From: Bacillota bacterium
GTDB taxonomy: Bacteria; Bacillota; Clostridia; Oscillospirales; Ruminococcaceae
Reading direction: 5' to 3'
DNA: 64,000 nt
NCBI GenBank assembly: GCA_023429785.1
Contig: JAEZDD010000004.1
Location: 248,001-312,000 of the forward strand
A program made the translations under genes and the position numbers. This document shows positions 24,844 through 34,318 of the stretch, one piece after another. Each line of letters starts with the position of its first letter. Position 1 is the stretch's first letter. The notes below the pieces were generated by a model that was not told where the DNA came from, did not search any database, and saw nothing but the letters and a program-made list of their open reading frames with translations.

Positions 24844-25539
24844 ATGTCATTAGGAAAAGTATTAGTAGTAGATGACGACAAGAATATTTGTGAGCTTTTA
24901 AGATTATATCTTGAAAAAGAAGGCTATAGTGTGATTCTATCTCATGACGGCGAAGAGGCAGTGGTGAAATTCAGTGCTTTAAAGCCGGATTTAGTTTTAC
25001 TTGACATAATGCTGCCGGGATTAGATGGATGGCAGGTTTGCCGTGAAATTCGAAAGAAGTCAAACGTTCCTATAATAATGATTACTGCTAAGTCTGAGAC
25101 ATTTGACAAGGTTCTGGGGCTTGAGCTTGGCGCTGACGACTATGTTGTCAAGCCGTTTGATACGAAAGAGATTATCGCCAGAATAAAAGCTATTTCACGC
25201 CGTGTTGGACAAGTTAATTCAGAGGTTGAAATTAAGGAAGTTAAGTTTGACAAGCTGAGCGTTAATATGACCAGATATGAGCTTCGTGTTGACGGAAAAG
25301 TTCTTGACACGCCTCCAAAGGAGCTTGAGCTTTTATTTCATCTTGCTTCAAATCCGAACAGAGTATATACGCGTGACCAGCTTCTTGATGAAGTATGGGG
25401 TTTTGAATACTACGGTGACTCGAGGACAATCGACGTTCACGTTAAGCGTCTTCGTGAAAAGCTTGAAGGCATTTCGTCAGAATGGGCGCTGAAAACTGTA
25501 TGGGGTGTCGGCTACAAATTTGAGGTTGAAGAGCAATAA
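24844..25539 (+). CDS. OmpR/PhoB-family response regulator (CssR-like)
   Basis: A 231-residue regulator. The receiver domain (about 1-120) has VVDDD, the phospho-acceptor in LVLLDIMLPG (near D53), the MITA Thr/Ser switch and KPFDTKE. The winged-helix DNA-binding domain (about 135-229) has the recognition region SRTIDVHVKRLREKLE and ends VWGVGYKFE. It overlaps the kinase start by 1 nt. Followed by an HtrA protease, this resembles the Bacillus cssRS-htrA secretion-stress system, though sequence alone cannot fix the signal. Confidence 0.95.
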   Translation: MSLGKVLVVDDDKNICELLRLYLEKEGYSVILSHDGEEAVVKFSALKPDLVLLDIMLPGLDGWQVCREIRKKSNVPIIMITAKSETFDKVLGLELGADDYVVKPFDTKEIIARIKAISRRVGQVNSEVEIKEVKFDKLSVNMTRYELRVDGKVLDTPPKELELLFHLASNPNRVYTRDQLLDEVWGFEYYGDSRTIDVHVKRLREKLEGISSEWALKTVWGVGYKFEVEEQ

Positions 25540-26954
25540 TGCGCGGTGGCATTTTCAGAAAATATATTTTAATCACATCAGCAGTAATACTCCTGAGCAT
25601 CATCAGCTTAGGGGCAGTATTACTGCTGATTTCTTCTCAATTTTTTTCAAAAAATCTTCAGGAATCTCTGATTAATAATTACATGGAAATTAAAGCCTCG
25701 ACAATTGAAGCATTAAATGAAAACGGGAAGAACCCAAAATCAGTCAACGAAGTATTTTCGGATTTTTCAACAGACAGGGGTCTGACTATATTTTTGACTA
25801 ATGAAAATGGCGAAATAATTGTATCCTCAAATGAAATACTAGATAAAAATAAAAGAGCAATAAGCCCGGCCTTGCTTTCTATTCAAACACGAACCCCAAC
25901 ATACCATTACAATAAAATGGGGAACTATTTTGATAAAGACCGTCACAACGTCAGCGGAGAAATTGAGATGAAGCATGAAAGCTATTATCTTTTCATAAGC
26001 TCGTCGAGCTTTGACCATGGATTATATATGAATAAGATTTTCGGGGTTTTCATTACTGTCAGCCTGGTTGTCATAATAGTTATGTTCACAATACTCTATA
26101 CTGTGGCTCGAAATATTTTCAAGCCGCTAAGTAAGATAAGTATGGTTGCAAAAAGCTATGCCAAGGGTGATTTTTCAAAAAAAATTATAGTCAGAGACAA
26201 AAGTGAAGTCAGTGAGATTGCGAATGCCCTGAATGAAATGTCAGCATCACTCGGGAATCTTGAGATAATGAGAAAAAGCTTTATTGCGAATGTTTCGCAT
26301 GAATTAAGGACACCGATGACGTCTATTAGTGGCTTCGTCGACGGCATTCTAGACGGAACAATCCCGAAGGAAAAAGAGAGGGTATATCTAAGCGTTGTTT
26401 CGCAGGAAACAAAAAGGCTTTCACGTCTTGTTGCCTCAATGCTGAATATAGCAAAAATCGAATCAGGCGAAACAACATTAATCAAGAAAAATTGTAATAT
26501 AATAGATTTGACAGTGAACTGTTTGGTCACTCTTGAAAAACAGATTAGCGAAAAGAACATTGATATCAGCGGACTTGACAATGGGGAAAATTTGGTTTAT
26601 GCTGATGTTGATTTACTTTATCAGGTGGTATATAATTTAATTGACAATGCAATCAAATTCACTAATCAGAACGGGCAGATTACTTTTTCAACCTATACTA
26701 AGGAGAATACGTTTTATTATTCTATAAAGAATACAGGCGAAGGGATAAAGGAATGTGAGCTTTCACTTGTATTTGACCGGTTTTATAAGTCTGACCAGTC
26801 AAGAAGCAAGGATAAAACCGGGGTCGGACTTGGCCTTTATATTGCCAGCTCAATAGTTAATATGCACGAGGGGAAAATTATGGTAAGAAGTATTGAGGGC
26901 GAATATACTGAATTTATCTTTAGTATTCCTAAAAAAGATATCAAAGGGGATTAA
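25539..26954 (+). CDS. membrane sensor histidine kinase (CssS-like)
   Basis: A 471-residue kinase. TM1 is about 10-32, an extracytoplasmic sensor loop about 33-165, TM2 about 168-190, then HAMP, the HisKA box NVSHELRTPMTSISGF (phospho-His near 252), the N box LIDNAIKFT, and the G boxes GEGIKE and GVGLGLYIASS. It starts within the response regulator stop (TAATG). Cognate pair of the regulator upstream; 3 nt separate it from the htrA gene. Confidence 0.95.
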   Translation: MRGGIFRKYILITSAVILLSIISLGAVLLLISSQFFSKNLQESLINNYMEIKASTIEALNENGKNPKSVNEVFSDFSTDRGLTIFLTNENGEIIVSSNEILDKNKRAISPALLSIQTRTPTYHYNKMGNYFDKDRHNVSGEIEMKHESYYLFISSSSFDHGLYMNKIFGVFITVSLVVIIVMFTILYTVARNIFKPLSKISMVAKSYAKGDFSKKIIVRDKSEVSEIANALNEMSASLGNLEIMRKSFIANVSHELRTPMTSISGFVDGILDGTIPKEKERVYLSVVSQETKRLSRLVASMLNIAKIESGETTLIKKNCNIIDLTVNCLVTLEKQISEKNIDISGLDNGENLVYADVDLLYQVVYNLIDNAIKFTNQNGQITFSTYTKENTFYYSIKNTGEGIKECELSLVFDRFYKSDQSRSKDKTGVGLGLYIASSIVNMHEGKIMVRSIEGEYTEFIFSIPKKDIKGD

Positions 26955-26957
26955 AAA

Positions 26958-28253
26958 TTGAGTCAGGATTTTTTTGAAAACGAACAGAATGACCCTCAGG
27001 AAGAAAAGCTTCCGACAACAGAATATAAAGATATCTGGGGCGAGGATTTAAGCTATCTGGCTCAGCCTGAAGCTCAGACAGCTAAGAAAAGTTTTTTTAA
27101 ATTTAATTTTATCACTATAATAATTTTAGCAGTAATTATTTTATGCAGTCTTGCTTATATATCGACATTAGTGCTGGGGAAGGGCTGGCTTTCAAACAGA
27201 TTTTTCAGCCATAATAATGTCAATATTGTCATCCCGATACAAGACAAGCCAAGGCTCGATGAAAAATATTTTGATGAGGCAACAGGAAAGTATACGACAG
27301 AAGGGATAGCAAAGCAGGTTTCTCCCTCGGTTGTTTCGATTGAAATATATGAACAGGGTGTGGCATTTACTCCGTCAAGTCAGGGCTCAGGTATTATTTT
27401 GACCGAAAATGGTTATATAATAACTAATGCACATGTTGTCGCCAATGCGACACGAGGCATTAAGGTTGTTTTAGACAACAAGGAGCAGTATGAAGCACAG
27501 GTAATCGGGAGCGACACAAAAACCGACCTTGCTGTCATAAAAATCAGTGCGAAGGGGCTTGCTGCCGCAAAATTCGGGAACTCTGACGAGCTCGAAATTG
27601 GCGAACAGATTGTTGCTATAGGAAGTCCCGCCGGGCTGTTTGGCTCACTGACACGAGGGGTTGTTTCGGGGCTTAACAGAATGATAAAGACCGAGGCGAA
27701 CAATATTGAAATGAACTGTATTCAGATAGATGCCGCAATAAATCCGGGGAATTCCGGCGGCGCGCTAGTGAATATGTATGGACAGGTTGTTGGTATAAAT
27801 TCATCTAAATTTTTGGATTCGAATTATGACGGGATTGGCTTTGCCATTTCATTCAATGCGGCAAAACCAATTTTAGAAAAGCTTATCGCCGACGGATATA
27901 TCAAGGACAGGGTTCGCATAGGTATTATATTCTATGAAATTTCTGAAGAAACAGCTAAACAGAACAACACAAAGCCCGGGCTTTTCATAAAGGAAATTGA
28001 CCCGAGTTGTGATGTGGCAAGCAGCGGGCTAAAGCAGAATGATGTGATAACCAGTATAAACGGTCAGCCGGTGACATCTCGCGCTGATGTCGATGCTATA
28101 CTAAAAGGGAAGAAGCCTGGGGATACTATTTCAGCGAGCGTTTTCAGACAGGATTTATCCGGGGCATCAAAAACCTTAGATATTATATTCAAGCTAATGG
28201 AGGATACCACAACTAAAATTGACACCTCATCTTCAACAAGCAGCACCAACTAA
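26958..28253 (+). CDS. HtrA/DegP-like membrane-anchored serine protease (two-component-linked)
   Basis: A 431-residue protein with an acidic cytoplasmic N terminus, a TM helix around 50-72, a protease domain with triad TNAHVVAN (His), TDLAVIK (Asp) and NPGNSGGAL (Ser), and a C-terminal PDZ (GLFIKEIDPSCDVASSGL). The start is TTG at 26958 behind AAAGGGGA. Third gene of the RR-HK-htrA unit, so probably a target or feedback element of the envelope-stress signal. Paralogue of the protease at 14727. Confidence 0.94.
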   Translation: MSQDFFENEQNDPQEEKLPTTEYKDIWGEDLSYLAQPEAQTAKKSFFKFNFITIIILAVIILCSLAYISTLVLGKGWLSNRFFSHNNVNIVIPIQDKPRLDEKYFDEATGKYTTEGIAKQVSPSVVSIEIYEQGVAFTPSSQGSGIILTENGYIITNAHVVANATRGIKVVLDNKEQYEAQVIGSDTKTDLAVIKISAKGLAAAKFGNSDELEIGEQIVAIGSPAGLFGSLTRGVVSGLNRMIKTEANNIEMNCIQIDAAINPGNSGGALVNMYGQVVGINSSKFLDSNYDGIGFAISFNAAKPILEKLIADGYIKDRVRIGIIFYEISEETAKQNNTKPGLFIKEIDPSCDVASSGLKQNDVITSINGQPVTSRADVDAILKGKKPGDTISASVFRQDLSGASKTLDIIFKLMEDTTTKIDTSSSTSSTN

Positions 28254-28303
28254 TTCAAATTAATATTAAATAAAACTAATTCTAATTTACGCCAGGAGGA
28301 TAT

Positions 28304-29575
28304 ATGACAAGTATAATAATAATAGTTGTATTTACACTATTATCAGCTTTTTTTTCAGCCTGTGAGACTGCTTTTTCATCGGTCAATCGCATAAGACTCA
28401 GAAATTATGCAAGCCAGGGGGACAAGCGAGCAGAAAAAGCGCTTAAAATAGTCGGGAGCTTTGATAAGGCTTTGACAACAACATTAATAGGCAACAATGT
28501 CGTGAACATTGCTTCGGCTTCACTTGCCACTATTGTATTCACCGAGCATTTCGGTGCGGGGAGCGTCGGGATTGCGACTATAGTGATGACTATTGTCGTC
28601 CTAATATTCGGCGAGGTGCTTCCGAAATCCTTAGCGAAGGAAAATGCCGAGGGCTTCACTCTTTTTGTTTCAACGCTTATGAGCGGGATTATATTTTTGT
28701 TCACTCCCCTCTCAGCCCTTATTATTGCTCTTAAAAATTTTGTTACCAAGCATTTTTCGAACAAAAACAATAACCCCAGCGTGACTGAAGAAGAGCTAAT
28801 GTATATTATTGATGAAATTGAAGACGAGGGCGTATTAGAGGAACAGGAGAGCAATCTTGTGAAAAGTGCTCTTGAATTTGACGAAATAGAAATCAACGAA
28901 ATTCTTATTCACAGAGTGAATGTCGTTGGTATAGAAATATCGCACAGCATCGAGGAAATAAAAGATATTTTTATGTCGGAAAGATATTCAAGGCTCCCGG
29001 TTTATGAAAAAACCATTGACAGCATAGTCGGGATAATACATCAGAAGGATTTTTTCAATCTTTATCTGAATGGCGGAACAGAGCTGAAACCAATAATTCA
29101 AAAGGCACTCTATGTTTCAGAGCATAAGAAAATTTCTGAAGTTCTTCATATTATGCAAAGGACAAAGAATCATATGGCGATTGTCCTTGACCAGTATGGT
29201 GGGACGGAGGGGATTGTCACTCTTGAGGATATCATTGAGGAGCTTGTCGGCGAAATTTACGACGAGAATGATGAAGAAGAAAAGGAATTTGAAACACTCT
29301 CGGAGAATAAGTATTTAGCGTCAGCTGAGCTTAGCATCAGCGACCTTTTAGATTATCTTGAGCTTCCCGAAAATTCAGTTGACACAGACTGCAACTCTAT
29401 CGGCGGCTGGGTTATGCAGCTTCTTGAGCATATCCCCGAAAAGGACGAAAAGGTTTCGTGGGGCATTTTTAAGATAACAGTCCTTGACGTTGAGGACCAG
29501 AAAATCGGGAAGGTTCTCTTAGAAATAGAACCGGAGCAGCTCGAAGAAAAGGGCACAAGCAGTTATATTAAATAG
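28304..29575 (+). CDS. CNNM/CorC-HlyC family transporter-like protein
   Basis: A 423-residue protein: a DUF21/CNNM membrane domain (about 1-145, with three to four hydrophobic segments), a linker with EEELMYIIDEIEDEGVLEE, tandem CBS domains (about 200-320), and a C-terminal CorC_HlyC/transporter-associated domain (about 335-415, IGGWVMQLLEHIP). Relatives have been linked to Mg2+ or Co2+ handling and were earlier called hemolysins. RBS CCAGGAGG. It lies 50 nt after htrA and could be read through from that operon. Confidence 0.92.
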   Translation: MTSIIIIVVFTLLSAFFSACETAFSSVNRIRLRNYASQGDKRAEKALKIVGSFDKALTTTLIGNNVVNIASASLATIVFTEHFGAGSVGIATIVMTIVVLIFGEVLPKSLAKENAEGFTLFVSTLMSGIIFLFTPLSALIIALKNFVTKHFSNKNNNPSVTEEELMYIIDEIEDEGVLEEQESNLVKSALEFDEIEINEILIHRVNVVGIEISHSIEEIKDIFMSERYSRLPVYEKTIDSIVGIIHQKDFFNLYLNGGTELKPIIQKALYVSEHKKISEVLHIMQRTKNHMAIVLDQYGGTEGIVTLEDIIEELVGEIYDENDEEEKEFETLSENKYLASAELSISDLLDYLELPENSVDTDCNSIGGWVMQLLEHIPEKDEKVSWGIFKITVLDVEDQKIGKVLLEIEPEQLEEKGTSSYIK

Positions 29576-29584
29576 TTCAAATGC

Positions 29585-29613
29585 TTGACACATTTTTGTT
29601 TTTCTTATATAAT
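29585..29613 (+). promoter_or_regulatory. consensus promoter upstream of greA
   Basis: TTGACA, 17-nt spacer, TATAAT: a perfect match. Confidence 0.9.
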
Positions 29614-29643
29614 TAAAAATTGAAAAGTTAAATAAGTTTTGAT

Positions 29644-29675
29644 AAATCAGCTATTATAAAAAGTAGCTGATTTTT
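29644..29675 (+). terminator. hairpin in the greA leader (attenuator, or upstream-gene terminator)
   Basis: AAATCAGCTA, 10-nt loop, TAGCTGATTT and a T5 run. It lies between the greA promoter and the greA start, so it would cut the greA transcript short as well as ending read-through. Confidence 0.75.
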
Positions 29676-29724
29676 AAAATAAGATTGACGATATTGAGTT
29701 CATTAGAAAGGGATGGTCAATAAT

Positions 29725-30201
29725 ATGGCAATGTCTAAAAAAAGAATTTCTCGTGAGGGTTACAATAAGCTGGAACAGGACCTTGAATTTTTAATTACTG
29801 TGAAACGTGCCGAGGTTGCTGAAAAGCTTAAAGAAGCGCGTTCTTTCGGTGACCTTTCTGAAAACGCTGAGTATGACGAAGCGAAAAATGAACAGGGTAT
29901 TCTTGAAGCTAGAATCGCTGAGCTTGAGGCATATATTGCCAACGCTGAAGTTATTGACGACGACGATGTTTCCATTCATGAAATAGGTGTCGGCTCAATA
30001 ATCAAGTTCAAGGATTTGGAATTCAATGAAATTGAAACGCTTCAGATAGTCGGTTCAACAGAATCAGACCCAGACAACAATAAAATTTCGGACGAATCAC
30101 CAATCGGGAAAGCCGCACTTAAAAAGCGTGTCGGTGATATTATTGAGGTTGAAGCACCGGCGGGTGTCCTAAAGTTCGAAGTTTTAGAGATTTCAAAATA
30201 A
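29725..30201 (+). CDS. greA: transcription elongation factor GreA
   Basis: A 158-residue factor: an N-terminal coiled coil (about 1-78) with the tip [15 protein letters not shown] acidic residues that reach the RNA polymerase active site, and a C-terminal FKBP-like domain (about 80-158, [16 protein letters not shown]). It rescues backtracked polymerase by stimulating RNA cleavage. The ATG at 29725 follows AAAGGGATGG and gives the family length. Co-transcribed with lysS 12 nt on. Confidence 0.97.
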   Translation: MAMSKKRISREGYNKLEQDLEFLITVKRAEVAEKLKEARSFGDLSENAEYDEAKNEQGILEARIAELEAYIANAEVIDDDDVSIHEIGVGSIIKFKDLEFNEIETLQIVGSTESDPDNNKISDESPIGKAALKKRVGDIIEVEAPAGVLKFEVLEISK

Positions 30202-30213
30202 GGAGCTTAACAA

Positions 30214-31797
30214 ATGAACCTTGAAGAAAATTTAAATCAGGCTGAGCTTGAGACAGAACAGACAGCCGAGGAAATTAATATACTAAAAAAAATCCGTATT
30301 GAAAAGTTTGAGAACCTAAAGGCTGAGGGGAAAAACCCTTATGAAATAACCAAATATGACGTAACAATTCTTAACTCAAAAATCCGTGAGGATTTTGAAA
30401 AGCGTGAGGCTGAGATTATTGGTGAGGCTGACGGCGACGAGTTAAAAATACAAGAGGGTCTTGATAAAATCAAGGAAGAAAACATCCGCATTGCCGGCCG
30501 TATTATGAGCTGGCGTGATATGGGGAAGGCAAATTTCATTGATGTTCGTGACACTTCTGACAGAATGCAGATTTATATCAGAATGAATGACATCGGCGAA
30601 GATAATTTCAAGGATTTCAAAACATGGGATATCGGTGACCTTGTGGGCATCGAGGGCTTTGTTTTCAGAACAAAAAAGGGCGAAATTTCAATTCATGCCA
30701 AAAGCGTAACCCTTCTTTCGAAGTCACTTCTTCCTCTCCCTGAAAAATGGCATGGGCTGAAGGATACAGAGGCACGTTATAGAAGAAGATATGTTGACCT
30801 TATCGTTAATCCTGACGTTAAGGAAACCTTTGTGAAAAGAAGCATCATTCTTCGTGAAATAAGAAATTATCTTGATTCAAAGGGCTTTTTAGAGGTTGAA
30901 ACTCCTGTTCTTCAGGCGACAGCGGGCGGTGCTGCCGCACGTCCCTTCCTCACTCACCATAATGCCCTTGACCTTGATATGCACGTTCGTATTTCACTTG
31001 AGCTTTATCTGAAAAGACTCATCGTGGGCGGCTTTGACAAGGTATATGAAATCGGTCGAGTTTTCAGAAACGAAGGCATTTCTGTCCGCCACAACCCTGA
31101 ATTCACCTTGCTTGAGCTTTATCAGGCATACACTGATTTTGAGGGCATGATGGAATTAACTGAAAGCCTAATCAAATATCTGGCTGAAACCGTTCTCGGG
31201 AAGACAACAATACAATACGGCGATATCGAAATAGATTTAAGCAAGCCATTCGAAAGAATAACAATGCTTGACGCAATAAAAAAGTATGCTAATGTTGATT
31301 TTTCAACAATCAGCACACTTGAGGAAGCAAGAGCTCTAGCAAAAGAGCATCATATTCAGTTTGAGGAAAGACACGGGAAGGGCGATATACTTAATCTTTT
31401 CTTCGAGGAATATTGCGAGAAGAATTTAATTCAGCCAACCTTTGTTATGGAGCATCCGGTTGAGATTTCCCCGCTAGCCAAGAAAAAGCCGACAGACCCT
31501 GCATTCACTGAGCGATTTGAGCTGTTTGTAATCGGCCGTGAGCACGCTAATGCGTTTTCTGAGCTAAATGACCCTATTGACCAGCGTGAGCGTTTTGAGG
31601 CTCAGGCGAGGCTGAAGGCACTCGGCGACGATGAGGCGAACGAGGTTGACGAGGATTTCTTAATGGCTCTAGAGTATGGGATGCCACCAACAGGCGGGCT
31701 TGGCGTCGGTATTGACCGTCTGGTGATGCTATTGACAAACAGTGCGTCAATCCGAGATGTATTATTATTCCCAACAATGAAACCAATACAACAATAA
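30214..31797 (+). CDS. lysS: lysyl-tRNA synthetase, class II
   Basis: A 527-residue class-II enzyme: an N-terminal OB-fold anticodon-binding domain (about 95-190), then the catalytic domain with motif 2 ([20 protein letters not shown], near 285-304) and motif 3 ([14 protein letters not shown] near 500). It attaches Lys to tRNA-Lys. RBS AAGGAG. The greA-lysS arrangement is common in Firmicutes. A terminator follows. Confidence 0.98.
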   Translation: MNLEENLNQAELETEQTAEEINILKKIRIEKFENLKAEGKNPYEITKYDVTILNSKIREDFEKREAEIIGEADGDELKIQEGLDKIKEENIRIAGRIMSWRDMGKANFIDVRDTSDRMQIYIRMNDIGEDNFKDFKTWDIGDLVGIEGFVFRTKKGEISIHAKSVTLLSKSLLPLPEKWHGLKDTEARYRRRYVDLIVNPDVKETFVKRSIILREIRNYLDSKGFLEVETPVLQATAGGAAARPFLTHHNALDLDMHVRISLELYLKRLIVGGFDKVYEIGRVFRNEGISVRHNPEFTLLELYQAYTDFEGMMELTESLIKYLAETVLGKTTIQYGDIEIDLSKPFERITMLDAIKKYANVDFSTISTLEEARALAKEHHIQFEERHGKGDILNLFFEEYCEKNLIQPTFVMEHPVEISPLAKKKPTDPAFTERFELFVIGREHANAFSELNDPIDQRERFEAQARLKALGDDEANEVDEDFLMALEYGMPPTGGLGVGIDRLVMLLTNSASIRDVLLFPTMKPIQQ

Positions 31798-31801
31798 ACT
31801 T

Positions 31802-31825
31802 AAAGGCGTGATTTCACGCCTTTTT
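31802..31825 (+). terminator. terminator of greA-lysS
   Basis: AAAGGCGTG, ATTT, CACGCCTTTTT. Confidence 0.93.
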
Positions 31826-31853
31826 CTGCACTCAGATATTTCGAGGTGATAAA

Positions 31854-32702
31854 ATGAATATAAAATCAGGCAAGCTGAAGGATGAAGATGCCGAATATGA
31901 AAACGAGCTGGGAAAAGCCAGACGCGAGAAAATTAAAGCTCAGGAAGAGCTGATGAAAAATCGTGAAATTGAATATAAGAGGAAGCTTGAGCGAGACAGG
32001 CTAGAGCTTTTAAAACAGAGGCAAGGGATAACAGAAGAAAAAGTCGAAAGCTCACTCCCAAAGCCGATAGCTATGGACAAGCCAACCGGGAGGAAGGCGG
32101 TCGAAAATTTCTGGTATCACTATAAAATTCCGGTAATAGTCGTAATTTTGTTAATGCTGATTGGCTCATTTTTGGTTTATAATGTGCTCACAAAGGTGAA
32201 GGCTGACATCAATATTTTGTATTTGCTAAATGATGAGGGCTCAGATAAACAGACTCAGCTGGAAGCACTCATACAAAAAAGGGCTAATGACATTAATAAT
32301 GACGGGAAGGTCGTTGCGCAGTCGGTTTTTATCCCATTAAAGGAAGATAGCACGGTCGGGACATATGAGCTGACAATCCAGACGAAGCTGACATCGGTAT
32401 TTCAAGCGGGGAGCGAAATGCTGGTTATTTCAAACAGCCTATTTGACGAAAGATTTAAAACAGAGGATGTTTTCGAGGATTTCACAAAGGTTTATCCCGA
32501 CAACAAGTATATCACAACAAAGGGCTTTAAGCTAAGCTCTGAAAAGGTTAAGAAAGCGCTTGACTGGGACGATATGCCGGATGATATATACCTTAGCGTC
32601 AGAAAGCCGATTAAGCTTTCAGGGCAGAGCCAAAAGGAAATGGAAGAGCAGTATGAATCCGCAAAAAGTGTATTTATCAAAATGGTTGACACGTTGAGCT
32701 AA
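31854..32702 (+). CDS. membrane-anchored protein of unknown function (paralogue 1)
   Basis: A 282-residue protein with no family I can name. A charged, helical cytoplasmic N terminus (about 1-80) precedes FWYHYKIPVIVVILLMLIG, one transmembrane helix (about 90-112). The outer domain (about 113-282) contains DINNDGKVV, a DxNxDG loop like calcium sites in EF-hand or dockerin modules, and YPDNKYI...KGFKL...WDDMPDDIYLS. The same blocks recur in the next gene, so they are tandem paralogues. RBS GAGGTG. Confidence 0.75.
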   Translation: MNIKSGKLKDEDAEYENELGKARREKIKAQEELMKNREIEYKRKLERDRLELLKQRQGITEEKVESSLPKPIAMDKPTGRKAVENFWYHYKIPVIVVILLMLIGSFLVYNVLTKVKADINILYLLNDEGSDKQTQLEALIQKRANDINNDGKVVAQSVFIPLKEDSTVGTYELTIQTKLTSVFQAGSEMLVISNSLFDERFKTEDVFEDFTKVYPDNKYITTKGFKLSSEKVKKALDWDDMPDDIYLSVRKPIKLSGQSQKEMEEQYESAKSVFIKMVDTLS

Positions 32703-32798
32703 ATTTATTAAAATTATCTAACTTTTTAATCAGTATTATCTATCCATCAACTTCATATTTATAAAAGAGTATTCTAAAATAAATAATAGAGGTGGAAA

Positions 32799-33629
32799 AT
32801 GATGTTTGAAAGAAAAAAGAGGAAGCAGGAAGAAGTCCCAAGTGATAAAGCCGAGCTTCCAGAGCATAATGTCAATGCCGAAATGCAATATCAGAAGCGC
32901 GTAATGAACGAGCGAATTGAGTATTTGAAAATGAGGGACGGCGTGCTTGAAAAGCCGTTTAAAAGCCCATTTGCGGATATCCTGCCGGAAGAGCCAACGT
33001 TTAAAAACAAGCTCAAAAAATTCTGGTATTATAATAAGTGGTTTGTAGTTATTGGTTTTGTTGTCTTTGCTTTACTGCTGATAATAATCTTAGAAATTGC
33101 ACTAAAGCCAAAGGGCGACATGAATGTTCTGTCTTTGCTCGAGGTGGATTATTTTAAGCAATCTCCAAAAATTACACATATGATTGAAAAATATATTCCG
33201 GACACTAACAATGACGGGAAGAATGTTGCATCGATTATTGAGGTTCCGCTCCAAACAGACGGAAATTACAATACATTTGACCAGACGTTACAGAGCCTCT
33301 CTAGCCAAATGAATAATTACAAAAGTATGCTGGTCGTGTCAGACTCGCTTTATAACAGCAAAAATGATATTGAAAATCATTTTGAAGATTTGACAAAGGA
33401 ATATCCGGACAATCAGTATGTTGATAGAAAAGGATTTAGACTTCTCTCTGAGAAGGCAAAAAGGGCGATAGGCTGGGATGGTATGCCGGGGGATATATAC
33501 ATAAGTTTAAAGAAAATGTCAGATGTTGATTACGATCCAACCATATCAGCTTCAGAAAAAGAGAAAATGAAATATCAGTACGATATTGCAAAGCAGACTC
33601 TTGACAAAATAATTAAAGATTTAAGCTGA
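32799..33629 (+). CDS. membrane-anchored protein of unknown function (paralogue 2)
   Basis: A 276-residue paralogue of the gene upstream: a charged N terminus, FWYYNKWFVVIGFVVFALLL as the transmembrane helix (about 75-100), an outer domain with DTNNDGKNV at the equivalent position of the putative calcium loop, and YPDNQYVDRKGFRL...WDGMPGDIYIS. The overall order is identical. GAGGTGG precedes ATGATG; the first ATG is taken but either is possible. Function unknown; the pair may bind each other or calcium at the cell surface. Confidence 0.75.
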   Translation: MMFERKKRKQEEVPSDKAELPEHNVNAEMQYQKRVMNERIEYLKMRDGVLEKPFKSPFADILPEEPTFKNKLKKFWYYNKWFVVIGFVVFALLLIIILEIALKPKGDMNVLSLLEVDYFKQSPKITHMIEKYIPDTNNDGKNVASIIEVPLQTDGNYNTFDQTLQSLSSQMNNYKSMLVVSDSLYNSKNDIENHFEDLTKEYPDNQYVDRKGFRLLSEKAKRAIGWDGMPGDIYISLKKMSDVDYDPTISASEKEKMKYQYDIAKQTLDKIIKDLS

Positions 33630-33735
33630 TTAATTCGTTATTTATTATTATGCACTCTGTTTTTAAGGGAATAAACAATAATTTTTATTAACATTTGTGC
33701 ATAATAACAATTCAGAGATTTTTTGAAAAAAAGTA

Positions 33736-33764
33736 TTGACACGTGGCGAAAAATAGCGTATAAT
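33736..33764 (+). promoter_or_regulatory. promoter of four-tRNA operon
   Basis: TTGACA, 17-nt spacer, TATAAT: perfect consensus. Confidence 0.93.
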
Positions 33765-33805
33765 AAATTACGTTGCTTGAGACAATTCAAAAGCAATTAA
33801 GAAGT

Positions 33806-33881
33806 GGGAGCATAGCTCAGCTGGGAGAGCGTCTGCCTTACAAGCAGAGGGTCATAGGTTCGAGCCCTATTGTTCCCACCA
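33806..33881 (+). tRNA. tRNA-Val (UAC)
   Basis: Acceptor GGGAGCA/TGTTCCC, anticodon loop CTTACAA, encoded CCA. Confidence 0.98.
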
Positions 33882-33887
33882 CTTTTT

Positions 33888-33964
33888 GGCCTGGTAGTTC
33901 AGTTGGTTAGAACGCTAGCCTGTCACGCTAGAGGTCGTGGGTTCGAGCCCCATTCAGGTCGCCA
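33888..33964 (+). tRNA. tRNA-Asp (GUC)
   Basis: Acceptor GGCCTGG/TCAGGTC, anticodon loop CTGTCAC, encoded CCA. Confidence 0.98.
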
Positions 33965-33994
33965 AAATCATTTAATAGCATTAAATGATTTTTT

Positions 33995-34070
<76 letters not shown>

Positions 34071-34125
34071 AGTTATTAGTATAGTTGTTAATTCAGCTAT
34101 ACTAAAAACTATTTTATAGCATAAT

Positions 34126-34201
34126 GCGGATTTAGCTCATTTGGTAGAGCGCCACCTTGCCAAGGTGGAGGTAGCGAGTTCGAGCCTCGTAATCCGCTCC
34201 A
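34126..34201 (+). tRNA. tRNA-Gly (GCC)
   Basis: Acceptor GCGGATT/AATCCGC, anticodon loop TTGCCAA, encoded CCA. Confidence 0.98.
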
Positions 34202-34205
34202 AATT

Positions 34206-34238
34206 TCGTCGAGGGAATACTCTCGGCGATTTTTTTTG
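34206..34238 (+). terminator. terminator of tRNA operon
   Basis: TCGTCGAG, GGAATA, CTCTCGGCGA, then T8. Confidence 0.92.
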
Positions 34239-34261
34239 CGAAAAAATAAATTAATATTAAA

Positions 34262-34293
34262 AAAACAAAGGGGTCGCATTTGCAACCCCTTTG
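34262..34293 (-). terminator. terminator of flagellin gene
   Basis: CAAAGGGGT ... ACCCCTTTG with T7 on the minus strand. Confidence 0.92.
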
Positions 34294-34318
34294 TCAATGT
34301 AACATATTAAATTAAGAA

